This document shows, in pieces, positions 1 through 4,491 of a stretch of 39,204 nucleotides of DNA. Made by a program: the position numbers and the translations under genes. Position 1 is the stretch's first letter. Each line of letters opens with the position of its first letter. The stretch lies in assembly GCA_020853135.1 (NCBI GenBank), contig JADYZO010000043.1, positions 1 through 39,204 on the forward strand, written 5' to 3'. Origin of the DNA: Gammaproteobacteria bacterium (GTDB lineage Bacteria; Pseudomonadota; Gammaproteobacteria; Steroidobacterales; GCA-2729495). The notes beneath the pieces were generated by a model. It had not been told where the DNA came from. It ran no database searches and was given only the letters and a program-made list of their open reading frames with translations.

Positions 1-540
1 GCGCCAGAGTTCGTCCATGCTCACGCGCTTGGCGCGCCACGCTTCCTGCAGCGCTTCCATCGCGACATCCAGGCCGATCTTGTTGCGAAACTTGAAGCAG
101 TCGGCCACGGTGCGGGCGACATTGGTCACGCGCACGGTCACGCCATCGACCTGATGTTCTTCGATGCCGTCGGTCAGCGCGGCACCGGAGAAGCGCACGA
201 TGCGCAGCGGGGGATAATCCATCTTCGGCGCACGGGCCTTGTTGGGAATGGCCAGCCAGACCTCGAACGGCGACTGCGTGGTGAGATCGTGCACGCGCAG
301 TGCCGATAGCAGGCAGACGATGGCCTGCGGGTGTTTGCGTGCCACCTCGGCCAGCGTGCCATGCTCGGATACGCTGCGATCGGGACGGGCGTACAGACCG
401 CGACCCACGCGGACGAGCAGGCCCTGCCGAACCAGCCGCGTGAGTGCGACACTGGGCAGACCCAGCGCATCGAGATCGCGCGGGCGTATCAGGCCGCGCT
501 GGGCGGCGAGATCCAGAATGGTCTGGTGCGAAGTTTCCAT
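1..540 (-). CDS. AbiEi-type antitoxin / transcriptional regulator, partial (3' end off the left edge)
   Basis: The visible 180 residues begin METSHQTILDLAAQRG and continue with a winged-helix N-terminal domain (RGLIRPRDLDALGLPS, then LLVRVGRGLYARPD at about residues 38-51). This is the pattern of the type IV AbiEi antitoxin family, which represses its own operon and counteracts the nucleotidyltransferase toxin AbiEii. The C-terminal part (TNVARTVADCFKFRNKIGLDVAMEAL) also fits that family. The toxin gene would lie to the left and is not visible. I chose the ATG at 540; an in-frame ATG at 558 adds six residues, and neither has a clear Shine-Dalgarno sequence. The gene sits in accessory DNA beyond the ssrA 3' end. 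The family call is recognition by pattern; the pairing with AbiEii is inference. Confidence 0.72.
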   Translation of the reverse strand, partial: METSHQTILDLAAQRGLIRPRDLDALGLPSVALTRLVRQGLLVRVGRGLYARPDRSVSEHGTLAEVARKHPQAIVCLLSALRVHDLTTQSPFEVWLAIPNKARAPKMDYPPLRIVRFSGAALTDGIEEHQVDGVTVRVTNVARTVADCFKFRNKIGLDVAMEALQEAWRAKRVSMDELWR

Positions 541-546
541 GTCGCC

Positions 547-587
547 ATGATGTTGCATTACGTCGGTAATTGTCAATAGATACCGAC
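547..587 (-). promoter_or_regulatory. Candidate promoter and operator of the AbiEi-type gene
   Basis: On the minus strand a perfect -35 TTGACA (576-571) is followed after 18 nt by CATCAT (552-547), a 4/6 match to the -10 box. That would start transcription near 540, the chosen ATG, so the mRNA may be leaderless. A perfect 7-bp inverted repeat, GTCGGTA at 562-568 and TACCGAC at 581-587, flanks the -35. AbiEi proteins are known to autorepress through inverted repeats in their promoter, so this is a plausible operator. The function is inferred. Confidence 0.45.
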
Positions 588-840
588 AAAACGCAACTAC
601 GGGGGTTCCTTTTGCTCCCCGATGCTGCGATCCAACTGCTTGATTTGTCCGCGCGTAATTCTTGGATCTGTATGGCGCTGACTTATGGTCTTTGCGGACT
701 TCGGGCCAGTTCCAAGGAGCGAGGTCGGAGCGAGGAATGGCCAGGAGAGAGTGGAATGTGGCCCGGAACGGGGCGAGAGGCTGGCCGGCGAAGTCCGCAG
801 GAACCCCCGAGAACACGCGGGAACCGGCGCGATCGGGCAA
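588..840. other. Gene-free stretch with nothing recognisable
   Basis: Between the AbiEi promoter and the duplicated ssrA terminator I see no credible gene. Open frames exist on both strands but they lack a ribosome binding site and family-like sequence, and they read straight through the terminator hairpin at 845-872. The stretch may be decayed island DNA. Confidence 0.5.
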
Positions 841-912
841 GAAAAAACCCCAACCGAGAACGGTTGGGGTTTCATTATTGGTGGTCAATTCGGGAACCGA
901 ACCCGCGTCCGC
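841..912 (-). repeat. Displaced, degenerate copy of ssrA 3' end plus terminator (candidate att site)
   Basis: This copy matches 2501-2574. The 22 nt at 891-912 match 2553-2574 with one difference and cover the tmRNA T arm. The CCA-end sequence TGGTGG (plus strand) occurs at 879-884 and 2541-2546 at identical spacing. The six intervening bases, the acceptor stem, differ completely. Similarity ends at 912, where this copy continues into unrelated DNA. No tmRNA body is attached, so it cannot be a functional tmRNA. It is best explained as a recombination product at the 3' end of ssrA. Confidence 0.7.
845..872 (-). terminator. Rho-independent terminator attached to the displaced ssrA 3' end
   Basis: AAACCCCAACC (845-855) pairs perfectly with GGTTGGGGTTT (862-872). 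A further G-C pair closes an AGAA tetraloop. On the minus strand the stem runs into a T tract (complement of the A run 842-847). Position and architecture match the real ssrA terminator at 2506-2533: both lie 6-7 nt beyond an encoded CCA end. Confidence 0.8.
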
Positions 913-1062
913 CTTCCAAGACAGAGAGGCAGGCATTGCTATTTTGTCCCTGGCTTAAATGGTTTGGCCGTTTCCTTGGACAACCGTCAGATTGGCTTGG
1001 CGGCCTGACTCGGCGTGTTCGATGCGGACAACCGGGGGCGGCGATCACTCTTGGCGCAAGAC

Positions 1063-1107
1063 AATGCACCCGCATTGACAAGACAAGGCGATTGCATTAC
1101 CATGCAA
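1063..1107 (+). promoter_or_regulatory. prlF-yhaV promoter with two inverted-repeat operators
   Basis: A perfect -35 TTGACA (1075-1080), a 17-nt spacer and a -10 TACCAT (1098-1103, 4/6) precede prlF. Two perfect inverted repeats with 4-nt spacers overlap these boxes. AATGC-ACCC-GCATT (1063-1076) touches the -35, and TTGCAT-TACC-ATGCAA (1092-1107) covers the -10. This is well placed for autorepression by the AbrB-type antitoxin PrlF, alone or with YhaV. Confidence 0.6.
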
Positions 1108-1137
1108 GACGTCCCACTTCCTGATCGGAGATGCCCC

Positions 1138-1467
1138 ATGTCCGCCACCCTCGAAGTCGAATCCACGCTGACCGACCGTTACCAGACCACGGTGCCGGAA
1201 ACTGTGCGTCGCGCCCTTCGCCTCGGTAAGCGCGACAAGATCCACTACACGATTCGTCCCGGCGGCGAAGTGGTGCTGACGCGCGTCGATGCGGCCGAAG
1301 TTGACGACCCGGTGCTCGGTCAGTTCTTGGGCTTTCTGGCGCGCGACATCGCCCGCCATCCGGAGCGCCTGCAGGCCGTCGACGCCGCCTTCGTTCAGCG
1401 CCTCCAATCCCTGACCGGCGGCATCGAAGTTGATCTCGACGCCCCCTTGTCGGCGGACGATGAATGA
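1138..1467 (+). CDS. prlF: Type II antitoxin PrlF (SohA), AbrB/SpoVT fold
   Basis: This 109-residue protein has the length usual for PrlF (E. coli about 111). Residues 9-45 (STLTDRYQTTVPETVRRALR, then GDKIHY-like and EVVLTR segments) form the swapped-hairpin AbrB-type DNA-binding domain. The acidic C-terminus (VDLDAPLSADDE) would contact the toxin. PrlF neutralises the YhaV ribonuclease and autoregulates the operon. The ATG at 1138 is preceded by CGGAG (1126-1130) at 7 nt. An upstream in-frame ATG at 1102 falls inside the -10 box and is rejected. The stop codon overlaps the yhaV start by 4 nt (ATGA), indicating translational coupling. Confidence 0.88.
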   Translation: MSATLEVESTLTDRYQTTVPETVRRALRLGKRDKIHYTIRPGGEVVLTRVDAAEVDDPVLGQFLGFLARDIARHPERLQAVDAAFVQRLQSLTGGIEVDLDAPLSADDE

Positions 1468-1970
1468 GCAGCAGCAAGCCTGCGCCCCTGGTCATTCACG
1501 GCTGGACGGTTTTCGCCCACCCGCTGTTCCTCGCACAGATTGAAGCACTGGTGCAGCAGGTCGATGCCTTCAAGCAGAAAGACCCGGTCGGGTACGTGAA
1601 GAAGAACGCCAGCAAGCGGCTGGCGGCAATCACCAAGCTCGCGTTCGACGTCATCCCGCAAGACCCGACGCGGCCGGAATATCGCCAAGGCAACACGCTT
1701 GGCGACGACTACAAGCATTGGTTCCGCGCCAAGTTCTTCCAGCAGTACCGCTTGTTCTTTCGCTACCACGCGCCTAGCAAAGTGATCGTGCTGGCGTGGG
1801 TGAACGATGACGATACGAAGCGCGCCTACGAGAGCAGCGACGACGCCTACCGGGTGTTTCGCAAAATGCTGGAAAACGGCCATCCTCCGGACGACTGGAG
1901 TGAGTTGCTGGCCGAGACCCGGGCCGAAGGGCAACGCCTCCAGCGGTTCGCCGCTGGCATCGCGCCGTAA
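1464..1970 (+). CDS. yhaV: YhaV-family ribonuclease toxin
   Basis: The protein has 168 residues (E. coli YhaV 154). It matches the family: an N-terminal IHGWTVFAHPLF motif, an LAFDVIPQDPTRPEYRQG segment around residues 60-77, and the core HWFRAKFFQQYRLFFRYH with VIVLAWVNDDDTKRAYES. YhaV is a RelE-superfamily ribonuclease that cleaves mRNA and rRNA and is held inactive by PrlF. It overlaps prlF by 4 nt and shares its promoter. A gene for a double-HTH protein follows after 56 nt, probably in the same transcript. The toxin looks complete. Confidence 0.9.
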   Translation: MSSSKPAPLVIHGWTVFAHPLFLAQIEALVQQVDAFKQKDPVGYVKKNASKRLAAITKLAFDVIPQDPTRPEYRQGNTLGDDYKHWFRAKFFQQYRLFFRYHAPSKVIVLAWVNDDDTKRAYESSDDAYRVFRKMLENGHPPDDWSELLAETRAEGQRLQRFAAGIAP

Positions 1971-2026
1971 GGCTTGGCTTCGGTGACGAACAGCGTTGTC
2001 ATGGGGCATCTGCTTTGGAGAAGACG

Positions 2027-2539
2027 ATGCACTACCCCGTGATGACCGAAAAGCACCTCGCCGAGCGCTGGCAGGTCAGCCTCAAGACCCTGCAGCGCTG
2101 GCGGCTCGATGGCGAGGGGCCGGTTTGGCACAAGCTGTTCCGTCATGTCCGCTACCACGAGGCCGACGTTGTCGAATTCGAACGACGCGGTGCGCAGCAC
2201 CTGATGACCCTGCTCGGCATCCATCGGGAGTTCAAGCCCGCCGATGAGGATGTCGGCGAGGTGTTCGATGCCCAGGGAAGCCGCTACCTCACGGCCAAGG
2301 ACATTGCCGAGGCAGCGTCACTGCCCAGCCACTTTTTTCTGGATCGCGCCGAGCGTCAACGCAAACAGATCCCGCATCTGATGCTGGTCGGCAACCTGCG
2401 TTTTTCGCTGCAAGCGATCCTGGACTGGGAGGTGGCCAACAGCGTGCCGGGCAACGCTGCTACAGACGCGCAGAACCGCGCCAACGCTGGGGGAACGGAC
2501 GAAAAAAAGCCCAACCGGAAAGGGTTGGGCTTTGGGTAA
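2027..2539 (+). CDS. Double helix-turn-helix DNA-binding protein, excisionase/MerR-like
   Basis: This 170-residue protein has two HTH_17-type domains. The first, about residues 6-50, reads MTEKHLAERWQVSLKTLQRW and then VRYHEADVVEFERR. The second, about 90-140, reads YLTAKDIAEAASLPSHFF and then LRFSLQAILDWE. Such domains occur in phage excisionases, transposon regulators and toxin-antitoxin-linked repressors. The ATG at 2027 has GGAG (2017-2020) 6 nt upstream; a TTG at 2015 is less likely. The last 12 residues (EKKPNRKGLGFG) are encoded by the ssrA terminator, and the stop falls 1 nt before the encoded tmRNA CCA end. The native C-terminus may therefore have been replaced when the att junction formed. 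It could regulate the toxin-antitoxin operon or act as a recombination directionality factor; neither is shown. Confidence 0.7.
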   Translation: MHYPVMTEKHLAERWQVSLKTLQRWRLDGEGPVWHKLFRHVRYHEADVVEFERRGAQHLMTLLGIHREFKPADEDVGEVFDAQGSRYLTAKDIAEAASLPSHFFLDRAERQRKQIPHLMLVGNLRFSLQAILDWEVANSVPGNAATDAQNRANAGGTDEKKPNRKGLGFG

Positions 2540-2574
2540 ATGGTGGAGGCGGCGGGAATCGAACCCGCGTCCGC
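2501..2574 (-). repeat. Functional ssrA 3' end plus terminator (right copy of the direct repeat)
   Basis: This copy is continuous with the tmRNA body and its acceptor strand pairs with the tmRNA 5' end, so it is the functional one. Its 22-nt core at 2553-2574 recurs at 891-912 with one difference. Its terminator resembles the one at 845-872. Confidence 0.7.
2506..2533 (-). terminator. Rho-independent terminator of ssrA
   Basis: AAAGCCCAACC (2506-2516) pairs perfectly with GGTTGGGCTTT (2523-2533) around a 6-nt loop. On the minus strand the stem is followed by a T tract (complement of 2502-2505). It sits 7 nt beyond the encoded CCA of tmRNA. On the opposite strand the same bases encode the C-terminus of the double-HTH protein. 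Confidence 0.85.
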
Positions 2575-2905
2575 AAGCCCTACGCCATGAGCTCTACATG
2601 CTTATTCCGCCTTTGATCTCGCTGGCGGCTACCCGGCGAACAGGGAAGACCGACAGCCAGTCCGGATTGGGAGATTTGACGTTCGGACCCCGGACGAGCC
2701 CTGGCGCGATCCTGTGATTGATAACCCCGGCATCTGCTCCCGCACAGGCACGGACTCAGCCCGAGGGCTCAAGACTGGTTTTTAAGCAGCCAGAGCGTAG
2801 TTTGCGTCGTTCGCAACTATTGGTTTGCAGCTGGATTTACGAGGTGGTCTGCGCCTCGGCATGCACCCAGGGTTTCGCGACCCACGTCGAAACCAGGTCG
2901 CCCCC
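2541..2905 (-). ncRNA. ssrA: tmRNA (10Sa RNA)
   Basis: The 5' end GGGGGCG (2905-2899) pairs with the 3' acceptor strand CGCCTCC (2551-2545), followed by discriminator A and encoded CCA at 2541. This includes the G3-U70 pair that specifies alanine charging. The T arm is at about 2552-2568. The tag frame runs from 2814 to 2782 and encodes ANDANYALAA followed by TAA, a normal gammaproteobacterial-type proteolysis tag ending in ALAA. tmRNA with SmpB rescues ribosomes stalled on broken mRNAs and marks the peptide for degradation. At 365 nt the length is normal. smpB lies upstream on the same strand. The 3' end serves as the presumed island attachment site. Confidence 0.97.
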
Positions 2906-2910
2906 TCAGT

Positions 2911-2924
2911 GTGTCCTCTGACAC
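2911..2924 (-). promoter_or_regulatory. Small hairpin in the tmRNA 5' leader, with a candidate -10 box upstream
   Basis: GTGTC-CTCT-GACAC is a perfect 5-bp hairpin ending 5 nt before the mature tmRNA 5' end, where RNase P would cut the precursor. On the minus strand TAAACT (2944-2939) is a possible -10 box for this precursor. I could not find a convincing -35. Confidence 0.3.
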
Positions 2925-3052
2925 TTCAATCGCGCGTTAGTTTAGCCGGCGTCTCCGGATGCTTGCGAGGACTTTCCGTGGGTCGGGATCCGGGCCCGGG
3001 GCACTAAACATAAAGAACCATAAATAAATGATGTAATAGCTTGTTTATCAAT

Positions 3053-3532
3053 CTATTTATGACGCAAAAGGCGCTGGCGCTGGCGCTGCCAGTCCTCCTC
3101 TTTCTTGGAGGCCCGCTTGTCGTGCTGCTTCTTGCCCTTTGCGAGGCCGAGCGCGAGCTTGGCGCGGCCGCGGCTCCAGTAGAGGGAGAGTGGCACCAGC
3201 GTGTAGCCCTCGCGCTCGAGTGCACCCACCAGCCGGTCGAGTTCGCGGCGGCCGAGCAGGAGCTTGCGGCTGCGTACCGGGTCGGGGCTGACGTGGGTGG
3301 AGGCCGAGGGCAGCGGCGAGAAGTTGGCACCCACCAGCCAGGCCTCGCCGTTGCGGATGATGGCGTAGCCCTCCTGGATGTTGCCGCGCCCCTCACGCAG
3401 GCTCTTGACCTCCCAGCCCTCGAGCACCAGTCCGGCTTCGAGCGTGTCCTCGATGAAATAGTCATGGCGGGCCTTGCGGTTCTCCGCGATGGTCCGGCTG
3501 GCTTCCTTCTTCTGTGCTGCCTTGGCGCTCAT
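3053..3532 (-). CDS. smpB: SsrA-binding protein SmpB
   Basis: The 159-residue protein has the full SmpB core: [20 protein letters not shown], then [19 protein letters not shown] (about residues 40-58), and a basic C-terminal tail ([13 protein letters not shown]) that enters the empty mRNA channel of the ribosome. SmpB binds tmRNA and delivers it to stalled ribosomes. It is encoded just upstream of ssrA on the same strand, a common arrangement. The ATG at 3532 gives [20 protein letters not shown], the normal start. The stop (TAG) lies in an unusually AT-rich patch that continues to about 3004. Confidence 0.96.
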   Translation of the reverse strand: MSAKAAQKKEASRTIAENRKARHDYFIEDTLEAGLVLEGWEVKSLREGRGNIQEGYAIIRNGEAWLVGANFSPLPSASTHVSPDPVRSRKLLLGRRELDRLVGALEREGYTLVPLSLYWSRGRAKLALGLAKGKKQHDKRASKKEEDWQRQRQRLLRHK

Positions 3533-3541
3533 GCCGCTGTG

Positions 3542-3570
3542 TTGTCCGCTCGGGTCCGATCACGCACAAT
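3542..3570 (+). promoter_or_regulatory. Candidate ratA promoter
   Basis: TTGTCC (3542-3547, 4/6) and CACAAT (3565-3570, 4/6) are separated by 17 nt in the divergent smpB/ratA interval. This places a start site near 3577. Confidence 0.35.
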
Positions 3571-3633
3571 CCGGCCATTTTCCACTACCGGGGCCGGTTG
3601 GCGTGAGTGATTGCGCAAGGAGGGCGGGCCGCC

Positions 3634-4065
3634 ATGCGCCAGGTTGAGCGCAGCGCACTCGTGCCGTTCCCGGCGGAGGCCATGTTCGACCTCGTCGCCG
3701 ATGTCGAATCCTACCCGGCATTCGTGCCCGGCTGCACGGGATCGCGGGTCCACTCGCGCGGGGAACAGTGCCTGGTGGCGAGCCTCGCGCTGGCCGAGGG
3801 ACCGCTGCACACGGAGTTCCGCACCCGCAACCGGCTGGAGCGCCCGCGGCTGATGGACATGCAGCTCGAGGAGGGTCCCTTCAGCACGCTGCACGGGGTC
3901 TGGGAGTTCACCCCGCTGGGGGAGCACGGCTCCAAGGTGGCGCTGTCGATCCGCTTTGCCTTCTCCAGCAAGGCGGTTGACCTGCTGATGGGGCCGGTCT
4001 TCGAGGCGATCTGCAACCGCCTCGTCGAGGCCTTCGTGCGCCGCGCTCGCTCGCTCTACGGCTGA
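3634..4065 (+). CDS. ratA: RatA family START-like (polyketide cyclase/COQ10) protein
   Basis: The 143-residue protein reads MRQVERSALVPFPAEAMFDL, then VADVESYPAFVPGC, the signature of the RatA/YfjG and Coq10 family of START-like lipid-binding folds. The family is linked to 50S ribosomal subunit association (RatA) and to ubiquinone chaperoning (Coq10 homologues). Which role holds here cannot be told from sequence. The ATG at 3634 has an AAGGAGG box (3617-3623) 10 nt upstream; the longer GTG start at 3607 would put that box inside the gene. It is divergent from smpB and its end nearly touches that of convergent bamE, an order conserved in many gammaproteobacteria. Confidence 0.88.
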   Translation: MRQVERSALVPFPAEAMFDLVADVESYPAFVPGCTGSRVHSRGEQCLVASLALAEGPLHTEFRTRNRLERPRLMDMQLEEGPFSTLHGVWEFTPLGEHGSKVALSIRFAFSSKAVDLLMGPVFEAICNRLVEAFVRRARSLYG

Positions 4066-4069
4066 AGGG

Positions 4070-4408
4070 TCAGACCTGGTCGCGGGCGTCGAAGGGCACG
4101 TCCTTGCGGATGGTCGCCACCTTGTCCTCGGCGAAAGTCACGATCAGCCAGCGCTTTTCCTCGCGGCTGCTGCGGCCCTTGCGCAGGTAGTAGACATAGT
4201 CCCAGCGGTCCTTGTGGAAGGCATCCTCCACCATCGGCGTGCCGAGCAGGAAGCGCACCTGGCTGCGGGTCATGCCGGGCTGCACGGCATCGACGTCCTT
4301 GTCGTCGAGCAGGTTGCCCTGCTGGACGTCGACACGGTAGACGCAGCCGGCGGCCATGGCCGCGAGGCCGCCGAGGAATGCACGGCGTGAGCAATGCTGG
4401 ATCCGCAT
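4070..4408 (-). CDS. bamE: Outer membrane assembly lipoprotein BamE (SmpA/OmlA)
   Basis: The 112-residue precursor has a signal peptide with a twin-arginine-like RRAFLGGLAAMAAGC stretch ending in a lipobox, with Cys22 as the lipidated residue. The mature part carries the SmpA/OmlA domain: QQGNLLDDKDVDAVQPGMTR, then QVRFLLGTPM, DRWDYVYYLRKG and LIVTFAEDKV. BamE is an outer-membrane lipoprotein of the BAM complex that inserts beta-barrel proteins. It ends 4 nt from the end of convergent ratA. In many relatives fur lies next to bamE; here recN lies upstream instead. Confidence 0.93.
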   Translation of the reverse strand: MRIQHCSRRAFLGGLAAMAAGCVYRVDVQQGNLLDDKDVDAVQPGMTRSQVRFLLGTPMVEDAFHKDRWDYVYYLRKGRSSREEKRWLIVTFAEDKVATIRKDVPFDARDQV

Positions 4409-4443
4409 CGGGTAGCTGGCCCTGGGCCGGGAAAACCGCCCGC

Positions 4444-4449
4444 ATCATA
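4444..4449 (-). promoter_or_regulatory. Candidate -10 box for bamE
   Basis: TATGAT on the minus strand matches the -10 consensus at 5 of 6 positions, 35 nt before the bamE start. No convincing -35 is visible. Confidence 0.3.
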
Positions 4450-4491
4450 AACCATCGGCCCCGGGCGCACACCGCCCGCGATGGCGCCGGA

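Larger units (their letters stand above)
841..2574. mobile_element. Candidate att-bounded toxin-antitoxin cassette in the ssrA 3' end
   Basis: Direct repeats made of an ssrA 3' end plus terminator (841-912 and 2501-2574) bracket about 1.6 kb holding prlF, yhaV and a double-HTH gene. This is the structure left by tyrosine-recombinase integration into ssrA, where the incoming element restores the gene's 3' end and pushes the old one outward. No integrase lies between the repeats. The segment could be a non-autonomous cassette, a deletion remnant of a larger island, or one layer of tandem insertions. The repeats are visible; mobility is inferred. Confidence 0.45.

Noticed and set aside
879-955. 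Possible complete tRNA gene on the minus strand ending at the encoded CCA
   Set aside because: Only the T arm and 3' end are tRNA-like. No matching 5' acceptor strand (GGTCAAT) or cloverleaf is found upstream.
570-1124. A 184-codon open frame across the displaced ssrA end
   Set aside because: It reads through the terminator and tmRNA-like sequence, lacks a ribosome binding site and overlaps the prlF promoter.
2532-2717. Small frame across the tmRNA 3' end (KWWRRRESNPRPQALRHELY)
   Set aside because: A well-known type of spurious gene call produced by the complement of tmRNA and tRNA 3' ends.
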